Source: Mycobacteriaceae bacterium
Lineage (GTDB): Bacteria > Actinomycetota > Actinomycetes > Mycobacteriales > Mycobacteriaceae
DNA: 64,000 nt
Assembly: GCA_019749805.1 (NCBI GenBank)
Contig: JAIEPH010000114.1
Span: 1 to 64,000 of the forward strand
Direction of reading: 5' to 3'
The position numbers were made by a program, and so were the translations under genes. The first letter of the stretch is position 1, and each line of letters begins with the position of its first letter. Below, piece after piece: positions 32,297-40,727 of the stretch. The notes under the pieces were generated by a model. The model was given only the letters and a program-made list of their open reading frames with translations. It had not been told where the DNA came from and made no database searches.

Positions 32297-33484
32297 ATGG
32301 GCACGTCCGCTGATCAGGTCGCCGATAAGCGGCCGTTCTCGGTGCTGCTCGTCGAGGACGACCGGGGTGACGCCATCCTGGTCGAGGAGCTCATTGCCGA
32401 TGCGGGCGCCGACATCCAGGTGGTGTGGGCGCCCTCGATCGAGGAAGCCGAGCGCCACCTGGCCGCGTCCCGCCCGGACTGCATATTGCTGGACCTCAAC
32501 CTCCCCGACGCGAACGGAATCAAGGCGCTGGATCAGGTCGCCAAACAAGACGCAACGATGCCCATCGTCGTGCTCACCGGCCTGAACGACGAACACTTCG
32601 GCGTCTCCGCCGTTGCCGCGGGAGCGCAGGACTACCTGGTCAAGGGCCGGGTTGAACCCGACACGCTACACCGCGCGCTGCTGTACGCGGTCGAACGTAA
32701 GCGCGCCGAGCTGACCGCGCACGAATTGCACGCCAGCGAGCTGCGCGCGACGGAGAACGCGCGCCTCGAACGCGGGCTGCTGCCGTCACCGCTGTTACTC
32801 GACGATCCGGGTGTGGACATCGTTGCGCGATACCGGCCGAGTAGGCAGTTCGCGCTTCTCGGTGGTGACTTCTACGACTTCGTCCAGACCCCCGACCGCA
32901 CCGTGCACGTCATGGTCGGCGATGTGGCCGGGCACGGTCCGAACGAGGCCGCGCTCGGGGTCGCGCTGCGCATCGGCTGGCGCGCACTGACGTTCGCGGG
33001 GCTGCGCGGCAACGAGCGGATGCGTCAGCTGGAGCGGATCCTGAGCACCGAGCGCCCCGGCACCAGCATTTTCGCGACGGTTCTTTCGGTGGCGATATCC
33101 CCCGACGATCTGAGCTTCAACGCGGTGTCCGCCGGCCACCCCGCCATGCTGTTGCACGGCCCGGATTCGGTGGAGTGGCTGGAGCCTTCGGTGGGTCCCG
33201 CACTGGGCCTCAACGGGTACGAGTGGCCGCTGAACATCATGGAACTGCCGCCAAGACACGGCCTCGTACTCCTGACCGACGGCTTGATCGAGGGCCGATC
33301 CGGACGGGGTAGCGAACGCCTCATGGAGTCGGGTCTTTTGGAAGTGGCGCGGTCGTATGCACATCTGCCCGGCGCCCAATTCGTCGAAGCGTTGATCGAC
33401 GATGTCGAGCGTCGCGCGCAGTCCGTCGGCGGTATCAGCGACGACATCGCCGTCGTGCGGGTCGAGCGGACGGCTACCGGATGA
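32297..33484 (+). CDS. Response regulator with PP2C/RsbU-type phosphatase domain
   Basis: The 395-residue protein has an N-terminal receiver domain: acidic pair in LLVEDDRGD, phospho-acceptor Asp66 in ILLDLNLPD, and the conserved Lys in YLVKGR. A short coiled linker (ERKRAELTAHELHASELRAT) leads to a PP2C serine phosphatase from about residue 165, with GGDFYDF, VGDVAGHG and SDDIAVV holding the metal Asp residues. Such proteins dephosphorylate anti-sigma antagonists in partner-switching. ATG 32297 lies 6 bases after a -10-like TATAAC, suggesting a leaderless transcript. The stop overlaps the kinase gene. Confidence 0.9.
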   Translation: MGTSADQVADKRPFSVLLVEDDRGDAILVEELIADAGADIQVVWAPSIEEAERHLAASRPDCILLDLNLPDANGIKALDQVAKQDATMPIVVLTGLNDEHFGVSAVAAGAQDYLVKGRVEPDTLHRALLYAVERKRAELTAHELHASELRATENARLERGLLPSPLLLDDPGVDIVARYRPSRQFALLGGDFYDFVQTPDRTVHVMVGDVAGHGPNEAALGVALRIGWRALTFAGLRGNERMRQLERILSTERPGTSIFATVLSVAISPDDLSFNAVSAGHPAMLLHGPDSVEWLEPSVGPALGLNGYEWPLNIMELPPRHGLVLLTDGLIEGRSGRGSERLMESGLLEVARSYAHLPGAQFVEALIDDVERRAQSVGGISDDIAVVRVERTATG

Positions 33485-35052
33485 AGTGGCAGCCCACGGT
33501 TCAGGGCTGGCAGAACCTCGTGCTGGCCGTCATGGGCGCGGTCGTATTCGCCGGCGCCATCGCGGGTGCGTTACTGGTGAATCGGACGGACGCCGTGTCC
33601 CAGGAGATCACCGGAGACATCGGGCCGATGCGGCTCGGCGCCTACAAGCTGCAGGCCGCACTGCGCGACCAGGAGACGTCGCTGCGCGGGTATGCGATCT
33701 CCGCCGACCCCCAGCTCCTCGAGCCCTACGTCGCCGGGCAGAAGGCCGAAGCGGCTGCGGCCCAACAGATCCGGGCTGAAGCCGGGGATCGCCAGAAGGT
33801 GCTCGACGACCTCGACGCCATCGAAAGCACAGCTGCGGCGTGGCGTACGGCCTATGCCGAACCGCTCATCGCCGATGTCAAACCCGGTGTGCCGTCGGTG
33901 GTCGACGGCCCGACAGTTGCGCTCGGCAAGACCTCGTTCGATACCCTGCGCCAGCTCTTCGACACCCAGCTGAAACACCTGCAGCAAGAGCGTGACGCCG
34001 TCGACGCCGAGCTCGCGACCATGAAAACGTGGCGCAATGCCGTGCTGATCTCGGTCGTCGGGGCGATCGTCGTCGCCGCCGTCCTGTCCGCGCTGGTGAT
34101 CAGGACGGCGGTCACCCGGCCCCTTGAAGCTTTGGCCGCCGCCTGCCGAAGGATCACCGAGGGAGACTTCAGCAGCCGGATCGTGCCCGAAGGCCCCAGG
34201 GACATTCGCGCCATCGCCGCCGACGTCGAGGACATGCGCCAGCGGATCGTCGACGAGCTGGAGGATGCCACCGAGGCGCGAACCATGCTGGCCGAGCAGG
34301 CGGTCGAACTGCAGCGGTCCAACGCCGAACTCGAGCAGTTCGCCTATGTCGCGTCGCACGACCTTCAGGAACCGCTGCGCAAGGTGGCCTCGTTCTGCCA
34401 GCTGATCGAGAAGCGCTACGGCGACAAGCTCGACGAACGCGGTACGGAATACATCGCGTTCGCCGTCGACGGCGCCAAGCGGATGCAGATCCTGATCAAC
34501 GACCTGCTCACGTTCTCCCGGGTGGGCCGGCTCAACGCGACGAGCGCCGACGTCGACCTCGGTGCCACGCTCGATGACGCCATCGCCAATCTCGACACCG
34601 CGATCGCCGAGTCCGGGGCCCAGGTCGTCCGCGAGGGGCAGCCGCTGCCCCGGATCGTCGGCGACCCCACGCTGCTGACGATGGTCTGGCAGAACCTGAT
34701 CGGCAATGCGGTGAAGTTCCGGCGGGACGGCGTCGCGCCCCGCATCGTCGTCAACTGTGAGCGCAGCGCCGACGATCCTGACGCCCCGTGGATGCTGACC
34801 GTGACCGACAACGGCATCGGCATCCCCGAAGAGTTCTCCGACAAGGTCTTCGTGATCTTCCAGCGCCTACACGGACGCGACGTCTACACCGGCACCGGTA
34901 TCGGCCTCGCGCTGTGCAAGAAGATCATCGAACATCACGGCGGCACCATCTGGATAGACAACTCCTTCGCCGGGGGAACCAGATTCCGCTTCACCATTCC
35001 CGTCACTGTTGACAACCAGGTGGCAGCCGATCTGGAAGGATCACCCTCATGA
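33481..35052 (+). CDS. CHASE3-like sensor histidine kinase with HAMP domain
   Basis: The 523-residue membrane kinase has TM1 (about 12-33), an extracytoplasmic helical sensor of CHASE3 type (34-184, with LRDQETSLRGYAISADPQLL), TM2 (about 187-207), HAMP (about 208-257), and a phytochrome-like HisKA with His293 in YVASHDLQEPLRKV. An HATPase follows, with QNLIGNAVKF, TDNGIGIPEE and TGTGIGLALC. It is coupled by ATGA overlaps to the genes on both sides. Its partner regulators are likely those two products. Confidence 0.92.
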   Translation: MKWQPTVQGWQNLVLAVMGAVVFAGAIAGALLVNRTDAVSQEITGDIGPMRLGAYKLQAALRDQETSLRGYAISADPQLLEPYVAGQKAEAAAAQQIRAEAGDRQKVLDDLDAIESTAAAWRTAYAEPLIADVKPGVPSVVDGPTVALGKTSFDTLRQLFDTQLKHLQQERDAVDAELATMKTWRNAVLISVVGAIVVAAVLSALVIRTAVTRPLEALAAACRRITEGDFSSRIVPEGPRDIRAIAADVEDMRQRIVDELEDATEARTMLAEQAVELQRSNAELEQFAYVASHDLQEPLRKVASFCQLIEKRYGDKLDERGTEYIAFAVDGAKRMQILINDLLTFSRVGRLNATSADVDLGATLDDAIANLDTAIAESGAQVVREGQPLPRIVGDPTLLTMVWQNLIGNAVKFRRDGVAPRIVVNCERSADDPDAPWMLTVTDNGIGIPEEFSDKVFVIFQRLHGRDVYTGTGIGLALCKKIIEHHGGTIWIDNSFAGGTRFRFTIPVTVDNQVAADLEGSPS

Positions 35053-35489
35053 CACCGGCCGAGCGCGCTATCGATGTCCTGCTCATCGAGGACGATCCCG
35101 GAGACGAACTGATCACTCGGGAAGCCTTCGAACACAACAAGATCAAAAACAATCTCCACGTCGCGCACGACGGCGAGGAAGGGCTGGACTTCTTGTATCG
35201 GCGTGGTGTCTACAAAGACGCACCCCGACCCGACCTGGTGCTGCTCGACCTGAACCTGCCCAAGTACGACGGCCGCCAACTGCTCGAGCAGATCAAGAAC
35301 GATCCTGAACTCAGCCACATCCCGGTGGTGGTATTGACGACGTCCTCCGCGGAGGAGGACATCCTGCGCAGCTACAAGTTGCACGCCAATGCCTACGTCA
35401 CCAAGCCGGTCGACCTCGACGCGTTCATGACCGCGGTGCGCCAGATCGACGAGTTCTTCGTTCAGGTGGTCCGGCTGCCGCAGTTCTAG
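35049..35489 (+). CDS. Single-domain response regulator (Rcp1-like)
   Basis: The 146-residue protein is a lone receiver domain with acidic residues in LLIEDDPGDE, Asp67 in LVLLDLNLPKYDG, Thr in VVLTTSSAEED and Lys in YVTKPVDLDAF. The loop with VYKDAPRPDL is typical of regulators paired with phytochrome-type kinases. Having no output domain, it may act as a phosphate shuttle or bind a partner. It overlaps the kinase gene by 4 bases and ends 1 base before the convergent anti-sigma-type gene. Confidence 0.92.
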   Translation: MTPAERAIDVLLIEDDPGDELITREAFEHNKIKNNLHVAHDGEEGLDFLYRRGVYKDAPRPDLVLLDLNLPKYDGRQLLEQIKNDPELSHIPVVVLTTSSAEEDILRSYKLHANAYVTKPVDLDAFMTAVRQIDEFFVQVVRLPQF

Positions 35490-35942
35490 CTAGTTCTGCG
35501 CGGCGAGATCGAACGTCAGACGTACCGTCGTGCCGTCTGACGACGTTTTGACGTCCATGCCTGCGCTCATCGCGCGCATGATCGGCAGCCCGTGCCCGCG
35601 GGTGCTCGGCTGGTTGGGCGGATTCTTCCAGGCTCCGTGATCGATGACGTCGATGACGATCTGGCCGTACTCGTGACTCGCATCGACGAGGATCGCCCCA
35701 GCATCGACGTCGCGGTACGCGTGTTCGATGCAGTTGGTACAGGCCTCGTTGACCACGAGAACGATGTCCGCGATGCCGGCGGCGGAGACCCCGATCGGCA
35801 CCAGCCAGTCGGTCAGCCGACGACGGATCTCGGCCAGATGCTCCGCGACTGCCGGCACTTCGATGCGGAGCGAACCAACCGGTCGCGAACACGCATCGAT
35901 TGCCACGCGAGTCGTTGTACCCCGAAAGCGCTCAGATCTCAC
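35490..35942 (-). CDS. RsbW-type ATP-binding serine kinase/anti-sigma factor
   Basis: The 150-residue protein has a GHKL ATPase fold. The N-box is VVNEACTNCIEHAYRD, followed by VIDHGAWKNP and RGHGLPIMRAM for nucleotide binding. Proteins of this kind phosphorylate an anti-anti-sigma factor or bind a sigma factor directly. No sigma factor or STAS antagonist is encoded nearby, so the partner is elsewhere. The start is unsure: GTG 35942 or an internal GTG at 35909. It is convergent with the single-domain regulator gene. Confidence 0.88.
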   Translation of the reverse strand: MRSERFRGTTTRVAIDACSRPVGSLRIEVPAVAEHLAEIRRRLTDWLVPIGVSAAGIADIVLVVNEACTNCIEHAYRDVDAGAILVDASHEYGQIVIDVIDHGAWKNPPNQPSTRGHGLPIMRAMSAGMDVKTSSDGTTVRLTFDLAAQN

Positions 35943-35975
35943 GCACGCGACAGGTGCGTTATCGGGGCGTGACCT

Positions 35976-36347
35976 TTACTTGTAGAAGGTCCAGCTGTAG
36001 TCGGCACTCCAGGCGCCGCCCACACAGCTGAGCGGAACCCCGTCGGGTGACTGCGCGACGCCCGTCTGGTCCCCGCAGGGCAGCCGCAATGTGCGGACTC
36101 CGACCAGTGGCGGCGCCTCGATCCAGACTCGGCGCGAACTGCAGGCCAACGTGTTCCCCGAGGCGTCGAGGCCCCAGTTGTAGCGGGTGTTCTGGGTGCA
36201 GTGCTCGCCGGCAACTGCGGTACGGGTGAGGTACGGCACGCAGTCCGCCCCATCGCAATATCCGGGGGAGGCCGATGTGATCGGCGCCATCACCACGGGA
36301 ACCGCCGCGAACCCGCACGCCAGTGCAACTGCAGCCACGATCTTCAT
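35976..36347 (-). CDS. Secreted Cys-rich small protein
   Basis: This 123-residue protein has a signal peptide, MKIVAAVALACGFAAVPVVM through about TSASPG. The mature part has six Cys (GYCDGADC, HCTQ, ACSSRR, PCGDQ, SCVGG), probably three disulfides, and the C-terminus GAWSADYSWTFYK. I do not recognise a named family. It diverges from the DUF732 gene by 48 bases. Confidence 0.78.
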   Translation of the reverse strand: MKIVAAVALACGFAAVPVVMAPITSASPGYCDGADCVPYLTRTAVAGEHCTQNTRYNWGLDASGNTLACSSRRVWIEAPPLVGVRTLRLPCGDQTGVAQSPDGVPLSCVGGAWSADYSWTFYK

Positions 36348-36395
36348 GAGCTTCAGCGTAGGTTTTCCTGCGCGCCACGCGTAGGGTTTCCGTTC

Positions 36396-36758
36396 ATGAA
36401 GCTGGTCTTGAAGCTCGCGGTCGGCACTATGGCCGCGTCACTGGCAACCGCGGCGGCCACGGTCGCGCTCGCGCCGCCGGCCGGCGCAGACACTGTCGCG
36501 TACCTCGTCAACGTGCATGTGCGGCCCGGCTACAACTTCCCCAACGCCGACGCCGCAATCGGCTACGGAAACACCATCTGCGATCGAGTCGCGGGGAAGA
36601 TGAGCTACGCACAGCTCGTCGACCAGGTGAAGGCCGACTTCCGCACGACCGACTACTACCAGGGTGCCTACCTGATCAACCAGGCGGTCAACGAGCTCTG
36701 CCCCGCGCAGATCTGGCAGCTGCGCCAGTCTGCCGGCGGCTATACCCTTCCGGCCTGA
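36396..36758 (+). CDS. DUF732 secreted protein (second copy)
   Basis: The 120-residue protein starts MKLVLKLAVGTMAASLATAA, a signal peptide with likely cleavage after PPAGA. The mature domain has the DUF732 pattern: VHVRPGYNFPNADAAIGYGN, ICDRVAGKMSYAQLVDQV and NELCPAQIW, with two Cys. Exported, function unknown. ATG 36396 is the start with a good signal peptide. It is convergent with lpqH across a GC-rich hairpin. Confidence 0.85.
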   Translation: MKLVLKLAVGTMAASLATAAATVALAPPAGADTVAYLVNVHVRPGYNFPNADAAIGYGNTICDRVAGKMSYAQLVDQVKADFRTTDYYQGAYLINQAVNELCPAQIWQLRQSAGGYTLPA

Positions 36759-36775
36759 TCGTCCCGACACGACAA

Positions 36776-36803
36776 CGGCGGCGCCCCGTTCGGGACGCCG
36801 CCG
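36776..36803. terminator. GC-rich hairpin between convergent genes
   Basis: CGGCGGCG (36776-36783) pairs with CGCCGCCG (36796-36803) around a 12-base loop. It lies between the DUF732 stop (36758) and the lpqH stop (36828). No T-run follows, as is usual in mycobacteria. A bidirectional terminator is likely. Confidence 0.6.
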
Positions 36804-36827
36804 CTGATCGCTCTTGGTATGCCTCGA

Positions 36828-37295
36828 CTACGGGCAGCTGACCTCGATCTCGAATGGCTTGTTCACCGGCTGCAACGGGTTGGCCATGTCCACACCGGTG
36901 GCGGTGCCGGAAATCTTGTAGGTGTTGCCGTCCTTCTCGGCCTTGGCCTCGCCCTGGCCCGATCCACTCTGGTAGCCCAGGGTCACGCCGTTGACGTTGC
37001 CCAGACCGACCGACTGCACCGTGGGCTCATCGCCCTCGCTGACGACCGCGGCAATTCCGGTGGCGGCGTCGCCGATCGCGATGTTCATGTTGCCGCCCAT
37101 GGTGGTGCAAACGACCGTGCCCTGGACAGCCTGGTCATTTCCATCGATCGTGACGGTGGACTTGCCCTCCGCTGAAGCGGCAGACGAGGTCTCGCCGGTC
37201 GTCTCCGACTTCTTGTCTTCCGATGAACACCCGGACAAACCGGCGACGAGGATGGCCATGCTGCCCACGGCGACCAAGAACCCACGCTTCACCAC
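36828..37295 (-). CDS. lpqH: 19-kDa-type lipoprotein antigen LpqH
   Basis: This 155-residue lipoprotein has signal peptide and lipobox LSGC (residues 20-23) followed by SSEDKKSETTGETSSAASA, a Ser/Thr-rich stretch that is glycosylated in M. tuberculosis LpqH (Rv3763). The mature beta-rich domain has VVCTTMGGNMNIAIGD and ends FEIEVSCP; its two Cys likely form a disulfide. It is exposed on the cell envelope and is a TLR2 ligand in pathogenic relatives. It starts at GTG 37295. A second family member lies 107 bases upstream. Confidence 0.9.
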   Translation of the reverse strand: MVKRGFLVAVGSMAILVAGLSGCSSEDKKSETTGETSSAASAEGKSTVTIDGNDQAVQGTVVCTTMGGNMNIAIGDAATGIAAVVSEGDEPTVQSVGLGNVNGVTLGYQSGSGQGEAKAEKDGNTYKISGTATGVDMANPLQPVNKPFEIEVSCP

Positions 37296-37402
37296 TGTTC
37301 TCCTTCTTGTCGGCGCGACCCGTCAAGATCGGCGGATCATCTCGGCCAGTATGGTGCGCCGCACCCCCGCGGTCATCGGATTGGACGAAAACGTGCTCAG
37401 CG

Positions 37403-37840
37403 TCAGCACGACACTTTGATCGCGAAAGTCCCGGAATTTCGGAAGCTGGGGTTGTCGGTGTCGAAGCCCTCGGCGGTACCGCTGATGTCATAGGTGCGGC
37501 CGGTCATCCCGACCTTCGCGGTGTCGTCGCCGAGGCCGGCGTTGTAACTGCCGGTGAACCCGCCGAGGTCGCGGATGGCGACCGATTGGGCGGTGAGCTG
37601 GTCTTCGTTGGAGACCAGCGCGGTCACGCCGCCGGCATCGTCACCGGTGGTGATGATGGTCAGCGGTCCGATCGCGGTGCACTGCACCGCATCGGTGGTA
37701 CCCGCGTCCTGACCGTTGACGGTCGCCTGCGCGGTGCCCGCGATGAGCGAGCCAGGCGGCGGCTGGTACTCCGGCGGCCCCGACGAGCAACCTGCCAATG
37801 CGAGTGTCGTCATGGCGCCGACGAGGAGGTGAGTTCTCAC
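37403..37840 (-). CDS. LpqH-family lipoprotein (paralog)
   Basis: The 145-residue protein has lipobox LAGC (residues 15-18) and a mature domain parallel to LpqH: VQCTAIGPLTIITTGDDAGG, SYNAGLGDDTAKVGMTG, YDISGTAEGFDTDNP and the terminal FAIKVSC. The Ser/Thr-rich glycosylation linker of LpqH is replaced by the Pro-rich PPEYQPPPGS. It starts at GTG 37840, 17 bases from the divergent tgt start. Tandem duplication followed by linker divergence is the simplest reading. Confidence 0.85.
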   Translation of the reverse strand: MRTHLLVGAMTTLALAGCSSGPPEYQPPPGSLIAGTAQATVNGQDAGTTDAVQCTAIGPLTIITTGDDAGGVTALVSNEDQLTAQSVAIRDLGGFTGSYNAGLGDDTAKVGMTGRTYDISGTAEGFDTDNPSFRNSGTFAIKVSC

Positions 37841-37857
37841 AGTGCAGAATCTACGGC
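37841..37857. promoter_or_regulatory. 17-bp divergent promoter with overlapping -10 elements
   Basis: Forward CAGAAT (37845-37850) is 7 bases before GTG 37858. On the other strand TAGATT (37853-37848) is 7 bases before GTG 37840. Both distances suit leaderless transcription starting at the GTG. The two -10 elements overlap by three bases, so RNA polymerase could serve only one direction at a time. Confidence 0.5.
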
Positions 37858-39117
37858 GTGAACGCGCCGAATACTCCTCGTCCGAGAGACTCGTCGGCGC
37901 CGTTTTTCAGCGTCGACGCCGAACTGCCCGGCCGGGCCGGCCGCGCGGGTGTGATCCGAACTCCGCACGGAGACATTCACACTCCGGCGTTCATTCCCGT
38001 CGGCACCCAGGCGACCGTCAAGGCGGTGCTGCCGGAGACCATGAGAAGCCTTGGTGCACAAGCAATTCTGGCAAACGCCTACCACCTTTATCTGCAACCG
38101 GGGTCCGATATCGTCGCGGAGGCCGGCGGTCTCGGCGAATTCATGAACTGGCCGGGCCCCACATTCACCGACAGCGGTGGATTCCAGGTGCTGTCGTTGG
38201 GGGCGGGTTTCCGCAAGGTGTTGGCGATGGACACCGAACGTGTCCAAGCCGACGACATCATCGCCGAAGGCAAGGAACGGCTCGCCAACGTCGACGACGA
38301 CGGGGTGACGTTCCGATCGCATCTGGACGGGTCAATCCACCGGTTCACCCCCGAGGTGTCGATCCAGATCCAGCACCAGCTCGGGGCGGACATCATCTTC
38401 GCGTTCGACGAGCTGACGACGCTGGTGAACACCCGCGGCTATCAGGAGCGATCGGTGCAGCGCACCCACGAGTGGGCGATTCGGTGCGTGGTCGAACACC
38501 GTCGTCTCATTGCTGCGAACCCGGACAAACCGCCGCAGGCCCTGTTCGGCGTCGTGCAGGGTGCTCAATATGAGGACCTGCGGCGTCAGGCGACGCGCGG
38601 GCTGACGCAGATCGTCGGCGACGACGGCATCGGTTTTGACGGCTACGGCATCGGCGGGGCGCTAGAGAAGCAGAACCTGGCCACCATCGTCGGCTGGGTG
38701 ACCAGCGAGCTGCCCGACGACAAACCGCGACACCTGCTGGGCATCAGCGAGCCCGACGACTTGTTCGACGCCGTTGCCGCGGGGGCGGACACCTTCGACT
38801 GCGTCTCGCCGTCGCGGGTGGCGCGCAACGCCGCGGTGTATTCCAGTGGCGGGCGTTTCAACGTCACCAATGCGCGCTACCGTCGCGACTTCACGCCGAT
38901 CGACGCCGAATGCGACTGTTACACCTGCGCGAACTACACCCGGGCTTACCTGCACCATCTTTTCAAGGCCAAGGAGATCCTGTCCGCGACGCTGTGCACG
39001 ATTCACAACGAGCGGTTTGTCGTCCGGATGGTCGACCAGATCCGCGCGGCGATCAGGACGGGTGAGTTCGACGAGCTGCGCGCCGACGTGCTGGGCCGGT
39101 ATTACTCGTCGTCCTAG
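37858..39117 (+). CDS. tgt: tRNA-guanine transglycosylase Tgt
   Basis: The 419-residue enzyme exchanges G34 of tRNAs with GUN anticodons for a queuosine precursor. Asp105 in TFTDSGGFQ and the nucleophile Asp314 in DTFDCVSPSR are present; zinc ligands are Cys352, Cys354, Cys357 and His383 (CDCYTC...H). Compared with E. coli Tgt it has a longer segment between SLGAGF and DGVTFRSHLDG (about residues 116-156), as in other actinobacteria. The substrate pocket reads YGIGGALEK, so preQ1 versus queuine preference cannot be told. GTG 37858 is the start; the next plus-strand gene is remote. Confidence 0.92.
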   Translation: MNAPNTPRPRDSSAPFFSVDAELPGRAGRAGVIRTPHGDIHTPAFIPVGTQATVKAVLPETMRSLGAQAILANAYHLYLQPGSDIVAEAGGLGEFMNWPGPTFTDSGGFQVLSLGAGFRKVLAMDTERVQADDIIAEGKERLANVDDDGVTFRSHLDGSIHRFTPEVSIQIQHQLGADIIFAFDELTTLVNTRGYQERSVQRTHEWAIRCVVEHRRLIAANPDKPPQALFGVVQGAQYEDLRRQATRGLTQIVGDDGIGFDGYGIGGALEKQNLATIVGWVTSELPDDKPRHLLGISEPDDLFDAVAAGADTFDCVSPSRVARNAAVYSSGGRFNVTNARYRRDFTPIDAECDCYTCANYTRAYLHHLFKAKEILSATLCTIHNERFVVRMVDQIRAAIRTGEFDELRADVLGRYYSSS

Positions 39118-39120
39118 TTT

Positions 39121-39173
39121 GCGAATTCGGCGCGCAAACCAACCGCCAGGGTGCGTCAGCGCGCCGAGTTCGC
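39121..39173. terminator. Long inverted repeat between convergent tgt and oxidase genes
   Basis: GCGAATTCGGCGCGC (39121-39135) faces GCGCGCCGAGTTCGC (39159-39173), 14 of 15 positions complementary, with a 23-base loop. The stop codons of both genes fall within CCTAG/CTAGG words at the base of the repeat. It likely terminates transcription in both directions. Confidence 0.65.
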
Positions 39174-40543
39174 TAGGAAAGTTCGGCGATGACGGCCGCC
39201 GCCGCGCGTTCGCCGGCGTCGACCGCGCCTTCCATGTAGGCGCTCCAGTACGTTGCGGTATCGGTTGAGGCCCAATGGATGACGCCGATCGGCGTCGTGA
39301 GTGCCGGGCCGTAGGCGGTCCACACGTGCGGCCCGTGGTTGGCGTTGTAGCAGCCGCGGGTCCACTGTCGCTCCGACCATTCACCGTCGACGTAGAACTC
39401 GGGTCTGGCTGCCCTGCCGCCATAGTGGCGCACGAGTTCGGCGGTCAGCGCTTCGCGGCGTTCACTCTCGGGAAGAGCGCCGTAGGTTCGGGCCTGGGTT
39501 CCCTCGAGGAACAGCAGGATCACGCCGTGATCGTCACCGGGCAGGCACGTGTCGTTGGACATGCGGGCCGGACCGACATCGGAGATGAGCTGGCCGTTGA
39601 AACCGTCCTTGCGCCAGAACGGTTCGTCGTAGATGAAGAATGCCTTCATCGCCGCGCCGTTGGGTAACCGCTGCGTCAGCTGGTCCCGAATGCCGGGCAG
39701 CGGCGGGTCGTACATGATGCGCCCGGCCAGCGTCGGTGAGATCGCGACGATCGCGCGCCGGCCGCGGGCGATGACCCCGCCGCGGCAGTGCACGGTGACG
39801 CTGTCGGCGGTGTGCTCGATCAGCTGGACGGGCACGTCGAGCACGATGTGATCAGAGATCAGCGCCGCCAGCCGATTCGGGATCTCACTGGTGCCGCCGA
39901 TGAAACGAGTCGTCTGCGCGCCGCCCTCGGATTCGGCGAACAACTCCGACGTCACACCACAGGTCTTGATCGTGAACAGCAGATGCAGGAAGGACACCTC
40001 GGCGGTGGGGACCGCAAGGATGCCGACGGTGCAGATCTCCAGCAGATTGCGAGCCACCGGTGAAAGGCCCTGCGCGTCATACCAAGCGCCGGCGGTGAAG
40101 GCGTCCCATTCCAGCGCCCGCGGCGCCGTCCACGGCGCTTCGACTGGAACGTCCGCGGCCAGCACGTCGAGCCGTTTGAGAACCAGTGCGAGCTCCTGCA
40201 GCTCCGACTCGAAGCGGGAGTGAAACTCGTTCTCGCGCAACACCCCGGAGTCGACGAGTTCGTAGGACGTCTCGCCCTGGTCGTATTGCGGGTACGTCTC
40301 GACCCCGAGTTCGGCCGCCAGCCGAAACATCCGTTCGTGCGTGTCGCCGATCCACTGGGCGCCGAGTTCGACTGGCACCCCGGGCATCACCTCTTGAGTG
40401 AGGATCCGCCCACCGACCTGTTCGTCGGCCTCCAGGACCAGCGGCACGAGCCCCGCCCCGAGCAGCTTTCGTGCCGCGATCATGCCGGAGAGCCCCGCTC
40501 CGACGACGATGACGTCCGCTTCCATGGTCGATGGCTGCACCAT
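39173..40543 (-). CDS. Flavin monoamine oxidase family protein
   Basis: The 456-residue FAD amine oxidase begins with the dinucleotide motif VIVVGAGLSGMIAARKLL, then VLEADEQVGGRILT (GG doublet) and VPVELGAQWIGDTHERM. The C-terminal FAD motif is in HWASTDTATYWSAYMEGAVD, as in plant polyamine oxidases and MAO. It would oxidise an amine to an aldehyde or imine with hydrogen peroxide release. No signal peptide is visible. Start ATG 40543 is preceded by AGAAGG. The gene has 184 bases to its divergent neighbour. Confidence 0.9.
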   Translation of the reverse strand: MVQPSTMEADVIVVGAGLSGMIAARKLLGAGLVPLVLEADEQVGGRILTQEVMPGVPVELGAQWIGDTHERMFRLAAELGVETYPQYDQGETSYELVDSGVLRENEFHSRFESELQELALVLKRLDVLAADVPVEAPWTAPRALEWDAFTAGAWYDAQGLSPVARNLLEICTVGILAVPTAEVSFLHLLFTIKTCGVTSELFAESEGGAQTTRFIGGTSEIPNRLAALISDHIVLDVPVQLIEHTADSVTVHCRGGVIARGRRAIVAISPTLAGRIMYDPPLPGIRDQLTQRLPNGAAMKAFFIYDEPFWRKDGFNGQLISDVGPARMSNDTCLPGDDHGVILLFLEGTQARTYGALPESERREALTAELVRHYGGRAARPEFYVDGEWSERQWTRGCYNANHGPHVWTAYGPALTTPIGVIHWASTDTATYWSAYMEGAVDAGERAAAAVIAELS

Positions 40544-40727
40544 CGGCCAACCTTCTCACAGCGCTTCGCTTTGAGTTGAGATAGACCGAATCTGCTGCGG
40601 AATCCCTTGCCAGTACGAGTACCGCGAGAACGATCTTGAAAGACGGTGCACTTTCGGACGTTGGCAACCGCGCGCCGGTCGACCAATAGTTCGGCTCAGG
40701 CTGAGGCCGGTGTGGTTGGCTAGCGCC

